The position numbers were made by a program, and so were the translations under genes. A stretch of 64,000 nucleotides of DNA from Aeromonas sp. RU39B (lineage in GTDB: Bacteria; Pseudomonadota; Gammaproteobacteria; Enterobacterales; Aeromonadaceae): NCBI RefSeq assembly GCF_900156095.1, contig NZ_FTMJ01000006.1:62001-126000 (forward strand), given 5' to 3'. The notes below the pieces were generated by a model. It was not told the DNA's origin. It saw only the letters and a list, made by a program, of their open reading frames with translations, and did not search any database. Positions 7,809 to 14,629 of the stretch are shown one piece after another (within the stretch, counting starts at the first letter, position 1; each line of letters opens with the position of its first letter).

Positions 7809-8453
7809 ATGTCGACTGCCATTGTGCCCCCCTACCGCCTTGTTTTGGCCAGCTCGACTGCCGAACAATTCGCTCTGCAAGACTATATTCAGCGCGCCTA
7901 TCAGCGCGAATTTAACGCCGAGATCCCCCATTTTCTGCCGCTGCTGGTGGGTCTTGAGCGCGCCGATGGCTCCTTGGCTGGGGCGTGTGGCCTGACTCTC
8001 GCTGCCGACGCACCGCTTTATCTCGAAAACTACCTCGACCTGCCGGTCGAACTCTCTATCAGTGAGCGGCTCGCCCGCCCGGTGCTGCGCGAGCGGATTG
8101 TCGAGATTGGTAACTTCGCCTGCGCCGAAGCCGGCCACGCACGCATTATGTTTGCCGCGCTCTGTCGCTGGCTCAGTGAACAATCTTTTGACTACGTGGT
8201 GTTTACCGGCACCGCGAAGCTGCGCAACAGTTTTCATCGCCTGCATCTCAATCCGCTCGAGCTGGCCCCTGCCCTGCCCGAGCGAGTGGGCAAGGATGCC
8301 AACGCCTGGGGTCACTACTACCAGTGCCAACCCCGCGTGATGGTGGGTGATCTGGCCGAAGGACGCTCCATTTTAGCGAGCAACACCTTGCTGCTGGGGC
8401 TGTTTGACAGCATGCCCGCACTTTTTCCTCATGCCCGGAGGGCTCACCCATGA
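7809..8453 (+). CDS. Thermostable-hemolysin-family protein (GNAT-like)
   Basis: This 214-residue protein belongs to the family annotated as thermostable hemolysin (named after a Vibrio delta-type hemolysin). It lacks a signal peptide or membrane segment, which fits poorly with a secreted toxin. Its core, RERIVEIGNFACAEAGHAR then FAALCRWLSEQSFDYVVFTGTAKLRNSFHRL, looks like an acyl-CoA N-acyltransferase/acyl-homoserine-lactone-synthase fold. An acyl- or aminoacyl-transferase role is therefore my preferred reading, as inference. GAGAGGAGTCACGC precedes the ATG. Its TGA overlaps the ATG of the AMP-ligase gene, tying it to the five downstream genes. Confidence 0.8.
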   Translation: MSTAIVPPYRLVLASSTAEQFALQDYIQRAYQREFNAEIPHFLPLLVGLERADGSLAGACGLTLAADAPLYLENYLDLPVELSISERLARPVLRERIVEIGNFACAEAGHARIMFAALCRWLSEQSFDYVVFTGTAKLRNSFHRLHLNPLELAPALPERVGKDANAWGHYYQCQPRVMVGDLAEGRSILASNTLLLGLFDSMPALFPHARRAHP

Positions 8454-9928
8454 CCCTGTTTGAATCCCTGCGCCGGGGAGCATCCCAGACGCCGGACAAG
8501 CTGGCCCTGCGCGATCGTCAGCAGGCGCTGAGTTACCGTGAACTGGCCGAGCGCGTCGATACCCTGGCGACCCGCCTGCAGGTGGCAGGCGTGCAGCGTC
8601 TGGCACTGGCCCTTGATAACGGAGTTCCCTGGGCGGTGCTCGATCTTGCCTGTGCCCGCGCCGGTATCGTGACCATCCCGGTTCCCGGATTTTTCTCCCG
8701 TGAGCAGCAGCAGTGGCTACTTGCCAGCAGCGGCGCCGACGCCCTGGTGATTGCCCCAGCCTTGGCTCCCCTCTGGCAAGCCGAAGGGAGTGAATGGCAA
8801 CCCCAGCAACTGGAGGATTACCTGCTGCTGCGCCGTGAGGTGGTCAACCCAGCACCGCTGCCGGCCGGGACAGCAAAAATCACCTACACCTCGGGCACCA
8901 CCGGGCAACCCAAAGGGGTGTGCCTGTCGCTGGCCCACCTGGAGGCGGTCTGCCATTCCCTGGCCCAGCGCGTGGCGCCGGCCAATATTCACCAGCATCT
9001 GACCCTGCTGCCGCTGACCACCCTGCTTGAAAACCTGACCGGGCTCTATGTGCCGCTTCTGACCGGAGCCAGCACAACCCTGCCCTCGTTGCAGGAGGTT
9101 GGATTCAGTGGCTCGAGCCAACTTGATCCGCAGAAACTTGCCCAGCTTTTGATGCGTGAAACGCCGCACAGTCTGGTTCTGGTTCCCGAGCTGCTGCGCC
9201 TGCTCTGCGCCCTGCTCGGGCTGTTGCCGGTGCTGGCGGATCACCTGCGCAATTCACTGCGCTTTGTCGCCGTCGGCGGCGGTAAAGTGGCGCCGGCCCT
9301 GTTGGCCCGCGCTCGCGCCCTGGGACTGCCGGTCCATGAAGGCTATGGCCTGTCCGAATGTGGCTCGGTGGTGGCACTCAATGCCCCCGATGACAGCCGC
9401 GCCGGCTGCGTGGGACGCCCGCTGCCTCACTGTCAGGTGGTGATTGCAGAGGATGGTGAGGTGCTGGTTGCTGGCAGTGCCATGCTCGGTTATCTGGGCG
9501 AGGCGGTGCAGGAAGGGCTGGTGGCGACCGGCGATCTGGGGCATCTCGATGATGACGGTTATCTGTGCATCACCGGCCGTAAGAAGAACGTCCAGATCAC
9601 TGCCTTTGGCCGCAACTTCTCACCGGAGTGGATTGAGGCCGAAGCCGAGAGCGAGCCGGTGATAGCCCGCTGCGTTATCTTCGGTGACGGCTTGCCACGC
9701 AACGTCGCGCTGCTGCAACCCTTACCCGGCATGGATGCGGCGCTGCCCGCCCATATCGCCGCCCTCAACAGCCGTCTGCCGGACTATGCCCGCATCGGCC
9801 ACTGGTTTATCGCCCCGCTGACGGTCGAATCGGGCCTGCTAACGCCCAATGGCCGTCCGCGTCGGGAGCGTATTTTCAACGCCTATCAACAACAAATTGA
9901 ACAACTGCTTCAAGGAGAGACACTGTGA
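8450..9928 (+). CDS. AMP-dependent acid ligase / adenylate-forming enzyme (A10 lysine replaced)
   Basis: This 492-residue ANL-superfamily enzyme should activate a carboxylic acid as acyl-AMP and possibly pass it to a thiol. The P-loop YTSGTTGQPKG lies at residues 146-156, the A5 motif EGYGLSECGS at 297-306 and the A7 motif TGDLGHLDDDGYL at 360-372, followed by GRKKN. The C-terminal A10 motif is unusual: at 465-472 it reads TPNGRPRR, with Arg469 where the catalytic lysine of the adenylation reaction normally sits. ATGA and GTGA overlaps couple it to both neighbours. No carrier-protein domain is fused or adjacent, so the acceptor could be CoA or a small amine. The acid substrate is unknown. Confidence 0.9.
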   Translation: MTLFESLRRGASQTPDKLALRDRQQALSYRELAERVDTLATRLQVAGVQRLALALDNGVPWAVLDLACARAGIVTIPVPGFFSREQQQWLLASSGADALVIAPALAPLWQAEGSEWQPQQLEDYLLLRREVVNPAPLPAGTAKITYTSGTTGQPKGVCLSLAHLEAVCHSLAQRVAPANIHQHLTLLPLTTLLENLTGLYVPLLTGASTTLPSLQEVGFSGSSQLDPQKLAQLLMRETPHSLVLVPELLRLLCALLGLLPVLADHLRNSLRFVAVGGGKVAPALLARARALGLPVHEGYGLSECGSVVALNAPDDSRAGCVGRPLPHCQVVIAEDGEVLVAGSAMLGYLGEAVQEGLVATGDLGHLDDDGYLCITGRKKNVQITAFGRNFSPEWIEAEAESEPVIARCVIFGDGLPRNVALLQPLPGMDAALPAHIAALNSRLPDYARIGHWFIAPLTVESGLLTPNGRPRRERIFNAYQQQIEQLLQGETL

Positions 9929-10569
9929 GCTTCTACCAAACCCTGCAAAACGACACCGCCAGCGCACGGGAATATCTGCTCAGTGCCCCCATTATCGCGG
10001 CGTGCCAGCGTGGCGAGATTGACCAGCAAACCTATATCGCCTTTCTGACCGAAGCCTTCTACCACGTGCGCCACACCGTGCCGTTGCTGATGGCCACTGG
10101 CGGTCGGCTCGGCCAGGAGTATGAGTGGGTGCGCGGCGCGCTGGCGGAATACATCGAAGAGGAGTATGGCCATCAGGAGTGGATCCTCAATGACATCCGC
10201 TTTTGTGGCGGTGATGCAGAGGCCGTGCGTCACGGCACACCGAGTCTGCCCATTGAGCTGATGGTGGCGTTCCTTTATGACCAGATCCAGCGCGGCAACC
10301 CGATGGGATTTTTTGGCATGGTGCAGGTGCTCGAAGGCACCAGTGTCGCCATCGCCCTGACCGTAGCGGATCAACTCAAGTCGGGTCTTGGCTTGCCGCC
10401 CCAAGCCATGAGCTATCTGAGCTCGCACGGGGCGCTCGATCAGGAGCATCTGAAGTTCTTCGCCTCCCTGATGGACAAGGTGACCTCGCCTGCCGATCAG
10501 GCTGCCATCGTGCACAGTGCCAACGTGGTCTACCGTCTTTATGGCGACATGCTGCGCACACTGGCTTAA
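9925..10569 (+). CDS. Haem-oxygenase-like diiron protein (TenA/HDO family, iron-containing redox enzyme)
   Basis: This 214-residue all-helical protein is of the TENA/THI-4 and haem-oxygenase-like fold. It carries the set of metal-ligand candidates known from haem-oxygenase-like diiron oxidases such as UndA and CADD: Glu43, E80-Y-G-H83, Glu137 in VLEGTS, and H168-x3-D172-x2-H175. Such enzymes desaturate, decarboxylate or N-oxygenate small substrates with O2. A thiaminase (TenA) role is unlikely given these ligands and the absence of thiamin genes nearby. The GTG start at 9925 overlaps the ligase stop by four bases. In context it probably oxidises the product of the ligase or of the hemolysin-family protein; the real substrate is not known. 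Confidence 0.85.
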   Translation: MSFYQTLQNDTASAREYLLSAPIIAACQRGEIDQQTYIAFLTEAFYHVRHTVPLLMATGGRLGQEYEWVRGALAEYIEEEYGHQEWILNDIRFCGGDAEAVRHGTPSLPIELMVAFLYDQIQRGNPMGFFGMVQVLEGTSVAIALTVADQLKSGLGLPPQAMSYLSSHGALDQEHLKFFASLMDKVTSPADQAAIVHSANVVYRLYGDMLRTLA

Positions 10570-10578
10570 GGAGAGCTC

Positions 10579-11388
10579 ATGAATCTGGACGGTAAACGTA
10601 TCCTGCTGACCGGTGCCAGCGGTGGTATCGGGGAAGCGCTAGCCCATGCACTGGCAAGCCACGGCGCAACCTTGCTGCTGCACGGGCGTAAAAGCGCAGC
10701 GCTCGAAGCACTGCGCCAGCAGCTTCCCAACCCGGAGCGGCACCACTGCCTGTGCGCCGATCTCTGCCATCCCCAGGAGCGGCGTCAGCTGGTCAACGCC
10801 CCCGTGCTGGCCGATGGGGTCGACATCTTGATCAACAATGCCGGCACCAACCAGTTTGCCTGGCTGGAAGATCAGACCGAAGAGCAGATCACCGCCCAGA
10901 TCGAGCTCAACACGCTGGCTCCGATTCTGCTAACCCGGGCCCTGCTGCCCAAGCTGCGCACACCCGGTCTTATCATGAATATCGGCTCGAGCTTCGGTGC
11001 CATCGGTTATGCCGGCTACAGCGCCTATTGTGCCAGCAAGTTTGCCATGCGTGGCTTTAGTGAGGCGCTGGGGCGCGAGCTGGAAGGCAGCGGCATCAAG
11101 GTGCTGCACTTTGCGCCGCGCGCCACCCGCACCCATCTCAACTCACCGGATGTCTATGCCATGAACGTGGCGCTGGGTACCCAGACCGACAGTCCCGATG
11201 AGGTGGCGGAGTGGGCAGTGGCCAGTCTCGAACGCGAGCAGATCCGCACCTGGATCGGCTGGCCCGAGAAGTTGTTTGTTCGTCTCAATGCCCTGCTGCC
11301 GGGTCTGGTTGACCGGGCGCTGGCGAAACAGCACAGCATCATCTCCCGTTTTGCTCATCCGCTTGCTCACAAGGAAGGTTCGCAATGA
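10579..11388 (+). CDS. Short-chain dehydrogenase/reductase (SDR)
   Basis: This 269-residue classical SDR oxidoreductase has the cofactor motif TGASGGIG at 11-18, NNAG at 86-89, and the catalytic Ser137/138, Tyr150-x3-Lys154 (YCASK). The protein is cytoplasmic and without membrane helices. A GGAG site precedes the ATG, which is 9 bases after the diiron gene, and the stop overlaps the ATG of the TPR gene. It probably reduces a carbonyl made by the earlier enzymes of this cluster. The substrate is unknown and the cofactor choice (NADH or NADPH) was not judged; Arg37 after the second strand (LLLHGRKS) favours NADPH. Confidence 0.9.
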   Translation: MNLDGKRILLTGASGGIGEALAHALASHGATLLLHGRKSAALEALRQQLPNPERHHCLCADLCHPQERRQLVNAPVLADGVDILINNAGTNQFAWLEDQTEEQITAQIELNTLAPILLTRALLPKLRTPGLIMNIGSSFGAIGYAGYSAYCASKFAMRGFSEALGRELEGSGIKVLHFAPRATRTHLNSPDVYAMNVALGTQTDSPDEVAEWAVASLEREQIRTWIGWPEKLFVRLNALLPGLVDRALAKQHSIISRFAHPLAHKEGSQ

Positions 11389-11996
11389 AATCCACTCTGA
11401 TGATCCTCACTGCCCTGATCGCCACGCCGGTGCTGGCTAACGATGTGTTGCCCGAGATCCAAAATGGCTGGGCGGTATGCCAGTACAAAACAGCGGAAAA
11501 GCAAAAAGAGTCGTGCCTGACCAGCCTGAGCCAACAGGCCGATCAGGCCAGCAGCAAAGAGGCGTTTCGCACCGACCTGCTGATTTGGTCGGCCATCGTC
11601 AAGAGCACGCTGGCTGGCGCCAAGGGCGGTCTCGGCGCCCTGTCACTGGTCAAAGATGCCAAGGTGCGCCTTGAACTGGCCATCAAACAAGACCCCAAAG
11701 CACTCGACGGCTCGGCCTACACCAGCTTGGGTTCGCTCTACTATCAGGTACCCGGCTGGCCGGTCGGCTTTGGCGATGACGAGAAGGCCGAGCAACTGCT
11801 CAAACAGGCGCTCACCATCAATCCAAACGGCATCGATCCGAACTACTTCTACGCTGATTTCCTGCTCGACCAAGGCCGTAAGGCCGACGCCAAGACCTAC
11901 TTTGAAAAAGCGCTGGCTGCAGCGCCCAGAGCCGGGCGTGAACTGGCCGATGAAGGTCGCCGCAACGAAATCAAGGCCAAGCTCGCCGGACTGTAA
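11385..11996 (+). CDS. Exported TPR-repeat protein of unknown function
   Basis: This 203-residue protein has a Sec signal peptide (residues 1-18, cleaved after VLA) and a C-terminal half with TPR-like helical repeats: LDGSAYTSLGSLYYQ, DEKAEQLLKQALTINPNG, NYFYADFLLDQGRKADAKTYFEKAL. It would be periplasmic, unlike the four enzymes before it. The ATGA overlap with the SDR gene shows it belongs to the same transcription unit. It may scaffold or sense at the membrane next to the sensor kinase encoded downstream; this is conjecture. I do not recognise a named family beyond the TPR fold. Confidence 0.8.
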   Translation: MKSTLMILTALIATPVLANDVLPEIQNGWAVCQYKTAEKQKESCLTSLSQQADQASSKEAFRTDLLIWSAIVKSTLAGAKGGLGALSLVKDAKVRLELAIKQDPKALDGSAYTSLGSLYYQVPGWPVGFGDDEKAEQLLKQALTINPNGIDPNYFYADFLLDQGRKADAKTYFEKALAAAPRAGRELADEGRRNEIKAKLAGL

Positions 11997-12019
11997 GCGA
12001 CTTGATCCTGCTATCAGTT

Positions 12020-12059
12020 TGCCGCCTTCCGCCTTTATCCCGATAGCGGATTGGCGGCA
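12020..12059 (+). other. Intercistronic stem-loop before the response-regulator gene
   Basis: An imperfect hairpin of two stacked stems, TGCCGCC (12020-12026)/GGCGGCA (12053-12059) and TCCGC (12028-12032)/GCGGA (12046-12050), lies in the 102-base gap between the TPR gene and the response-regulator gene. No U-tract follows, so it is not a simple terminator. It could act as a processing or stability element that separates expression of the biosynthetic and regulatory genes. Confidence 0.45.
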
Positions 12060-12098
12060 TACTGGCAGGGTCCGATTGAGCGTCGAAAGGGAAGTGGA

Positions 12099-12770
12099 AT
12101 GCGAATCTTGCTGGTGGAAGATGATGTCATGCTGGGTGAAGGCATGCAGGATGCCTTACGCGGTTCCGGTTTTACGGTGGATTGGCTGACGACCGGGTTG
12201 CCGGCACTGACCAGCCTCAAATGTGACGAATTTGCCGCCATGATCCTCGATCTCAACCTGCCCGACATTGACGGCATCACCCTGCTGCGCCGCCTGCGCC
12301 GTGACGGTTTTGCCGTGCCGGTGCTGATCCTCACCGCCCGTGATGCCCTCGATGATCGGGTGCAAGGGCTGGATGCCGGCGCCGATGATTACCTGACCAA
12401 GCCGTTTGCGCTGCCCGAGCTCGCCGCCCGCTTGCGCGCCTTGCTGCGCCGCAGCCAGGGCAACGCCCAGCCAACCTTAGTGCATGGCGATATTGTGCTC
12501 TATCCCGATGCCCAGCAGGTCACCTATCGCGGCAATCCAATCAAACTGACGCCACATGAATACAAGCTGCTACAAGAGCTGTTGTCCCAATCTGGCCGGG
12601 TGCTGAGCAAAGAGCAGCTGCACCAGCGCCTCTACGGGTGGGATGAGGGCGCCGAGAGCAACGCCGTCGAGGTACACATCCACCACCTGCGCAAGAAATT
12701 CTACTCAGATCTGATCCGCAATATCCGCGGCGTGGGCTACATCGCCCCCAGGCCGGAGCCGCAGGCATGA
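12099..12770 (+). CDS. OmpR-family response regulator (QseB/PmrA-like)
   Basis: This 223-residue two-component regulator has a receiver domain at residues 1-115 with acidic pair E7-D8-D9, phospho-acceptor Asp51 (ILDLNLPD) and Lys in YLTKPF. A winged-helix DNA-binding domain follows at about 125-220, with LTPHEYKLLQEL and VEVHIHHLRKKF typical of the QseB/PmrA subgroup. The ATG at 12099 follows GGAAGTGGA; an upstream in-frame ATG (12051) would add a non-family extension. Its TGA overlaps the kinase ATG. The perfect CTTAAG direct repeat at 7747-7763 is a plausible target and lies ahead of the whole gene set. Confidence 0.93.
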   Translation: MRILLVEDDVMLGEGMQDALRGSGFTVDWLTTGLPALTSLKCDEFAAMILDLNLPDIDGITLLRRLRRDGFAVPVLILTARDALDDRVQGLDAGADDYLTKPFALPELAARLRALLRRSQGNAQPTLVHGDIVLYPDAQQVTYRGNPIKLTPHEYKLLQELLSQSGRVLSKEQLHQRLYGWDEGAESNAVEVHIHHLRKKFYSDLIRNIRGVGYIAPRPEPQA

Positions 12771-14194
12771 GTCGCCGCGTCCGCTCGATGCGCCGGACCC
12801 TGCTTACCGGCGTATTTCTGGTCGTCAGTAGCAGCATGGGTATCAGTGCCCTGCTCGGTTTTTTCTCGGCCAGCCATGAGATGGAGGAGCTGTTTGATGC
12901 CCGTCTCGCCCAGTCGGCGCGCATCACCGAACGCCTGCTGCTGCGCTATCTCGAGACACTGCCGACACAAAATACGCGCGGCGTTATCTATCAGGAGTGG
13001 GAGAGCGAGTACCCCAACGCCAAGCTCGATAGTAAGGGACTTGGCATGGATAACGATCGCCACCTCACCTCGTATGGCCATGAATTTGAGCGCAATCTTG
13101 CCTTTCAGTTAGTGGCTGACGATGGCACCTTGCTGCTGCGCTCCCCCAGTGCGCCGCCGCTACAGCAAGAAGATTTGCGTGCCGGGTTTGGCCAGATCCA
13201 GCAAAATCACCACACTTGGCGCACCTTCACACTGCATAACGAAGCCCGACGCTCCTGGCTGGTCGTGGCCGAGCGAGATGACGAGCGCCGTGAGCTGGCC
13301 GGCAAGATGTCGGCCGTGTCGATGTTGCCGCTCATCATCACCCTGCCCCTGCTGCTGGGGCTACTCTGGATCTTGGTCTCCCGCGCCGTGTCGCCGCTCA
13401 GTCAACTGGCGCGCGCCATCGCCGAGCGTCACCCGGCCAACCTGACGCCGCTGCAGATCCCCCAGCGCTCCAAAGAGGTGGGGCTGCTCATTGGCGAGCT
13501 CAATCGCCTGATGCACACAGTGCAAGACACGCTGGAGCGCGAGCGGCAATTTACCAACGAGGCGGCGCATGAGCTGCGCACCCCGCTGGCCGTGCTGCGT
13601 CTTTACAGCGAAACCGCCCGCTCGGCCGAGGATGAAGAGCAGCGCAATCAGGCGCTGGGGAAGATGCTCACGGCGCTCGATCGCAGCGATCGGCTGCTGC
13701 GTCAGTTACTCACTCAGGCACGACTTGATAACCAGCAACAGCTGGAAAGTCACCCGCTCGACCTGCGCGAAGTGCTGCGTGAAACCCTGGCCAACCTGGC
13801 ACCGCTGGCGCTTAAAAAGGATCAACTTATCGGGCTGGAAGCTGAACTTCCACTGCAGATAAGTGGCCAATCGACCCTGCTGGATCTGCTGTTTACCAAC
13901 CTTATCGACAACGCCATCCGCTATACCCCGGTTAAAGGGGAGATCACTGTCTCGCTACAGCAAGAGGGGCATCTGGCGATAGTGCGCATTGAAGACAACG
14001 GGCCAGGTGTGCCCACCGAACTACTACCACGCCTGAGCGAGCGCTTCTTTCGGGTTAACCCGCAGCTGGCCGATGGGGTGGGATTGGGCATGGCTATCGT
14101 GCAACGCATCGCCCTGCTGCACCATGCAAAGATTGAGATCCGCAACCGCCCGCAAGGGGGACTTGAGGTGAGCGTCTCACTACCGCTGTTATGA
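12767..14194 (+). CDS. Sensor histidine kinase (QseC/PmrB-like)
   Basis: This 475-residue membrane kinase has transmembrane segments at about 11-33 and 186-205 enclosing a periplasmic sensor region of roughly 150 residues with an acidic start (SHEMEELFDARLAQSAR) as in QseC. A linker/HAMP follows, then the HisKA box with phospho-accepting His268 (NEAAHELRTPLAVL) and the ATPase domain with N-box LIDNAIRY, G1 DNGPG and G2 GLGMAI. The ATGA overlap with the regulator gene fixes the start. The stimulus is unknown; QseC and PmrB relatives sense small molecules, metals or cationic peptides. Being co-encoded with four metabolic enzymes, it may sense their product. Confidence 0.93.
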   Translation: MSRRVRSMRRTLLTGVFLVVSSSMGISALLGFFSASHEMEELFDARLAQSARITERLLLRYLETLPTQNTRGVIYQEWESEYPNAKLDSKGLGMDNDRHLTSYGHEFERNLAFQLVADDGTLLLRSPSAPPLQQEDLRAGFGQIQQNHHTWRTFTLHNEARRSWLVVAERDDERRELAGKMSAVSMLPLIITLPLLLGLLWILVSRAVSPLSQLARAIAERHPANLTPLQIPQRSKEVGLLIGELNRLMHTVQDTLERERQFTNEAAHELRTPLAVLRLYSETARSAEDEEQRNQALGKMLTALDRSDRLLRQLLTQARLDNQQQLESHPLDLREVLRETLANLAPLALKKDQLIGLEAELPLQISGQSTLLDLLFTNLIDNAIRYTPVKGEITVSLQQEGHLAIVRIEDNGPGVPTELLPRLSERFFRVNPQLADGVGLGMAIVQRIALLHHAKIEIRNRPQGGLEVSVSLPLL

Positions 14195-14215
14195 CTGGTA
14201 CTTGCCAGTGATGAA

Positions 14216-14233
14216 TTGTCACTAAGGTGACAA
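14216..14233. promoter_or_regulatory. Perfect 18-bp dyad upstream of the ydcH-like gene
   Basis: TTGTCAC (14216-14222) and GTGACAA (14227-14233) form a perfect inverted repeat around TAAG, 21 bases after the kinase stop and 65 bases before the next ATG. A four-base loop could also form a hairpin followed by AAAATC, a poor terminator. An operator for the ydcH-like gene is as likely; the cognate protein is not identified. Confidence 0.4.
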
Positions 14234-14298
14234 AAATCACGTTCCGGGGCCTTTTTATGGAGTAGCGTGAACTCATACCCATAGTGAAAGGAGGCCCC

Positions 14299-14526
14299 AT
14301 GTTTCCAGAGTTCCGCGATCTTATCTCCCGGCTGAAAACGACCGATGCCCACTTTCAGAGGAAATTTGACCTGCACAATCAGCTGGATGACGAGATCTCT
14401 CAACTGGAAAAAGAGTACGCTAGCGACAACCAGATTCGTGAACTGAAAAAGCAGAAACTCAAGCTCAAAGAAGAGCTCTTTGAGATGCTAAAAACCTATA
14501 GTACACGCGACATGTCACAGCAGTGA
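14299..14526 (+). CDS. ydcH: YdcH-family (DUF465) small protein
   Basis: This 75-residue, highly charged, predominantly helical/coiled-coil protein is of the YdcH (DUF465) family: FRDLISRLKTTDAHFQRKFD, LDDEISQLEKEY, then IRELKKQKLKLKEELFEML. The family is widespread in proteobacteria and uncharacterised. The start is fixed by a near-perfect ribosome-binding site (AAAGGAGG, 14287-14294) five bases before the ATG at 14299; such a strong site suggests abundant translation. It is monocistronic, with a dyad upstream and a strong terminator downstream. Confidence 0.9.
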   Translation: MFPEFRDLISRLKTTDAHFQRKFDLHNQLDDEISQLEKEYASDNQIRELKKQKLKLKEELFEMLKTYSTRDMSQQ

Positions 14527-14547
14527 CAACGACTCGCTCCAGAAAAC

Positions 14548-14572
14548 ACGACCCGGGACAGCCCCGGGTCGT
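14548..14572 (+). terminator. Rho-independent terminator of the ydcH-like gene
   Basis: A perfect 10-bp stem, ACGACCCGGG (14548-14557) with CCCGGGTCGT (14563-14572), loop ACAGC, is followed by TTCATTT. It lies 21 bases after the ydcH-like stop. Confidence 0.8.
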
Positions 14573-14629
14573 TTCATTTGGGCGGTAAACTCGTTATCGT
14601 TCACTTCTTGCTTCCTAGGAGTTGCCCCG

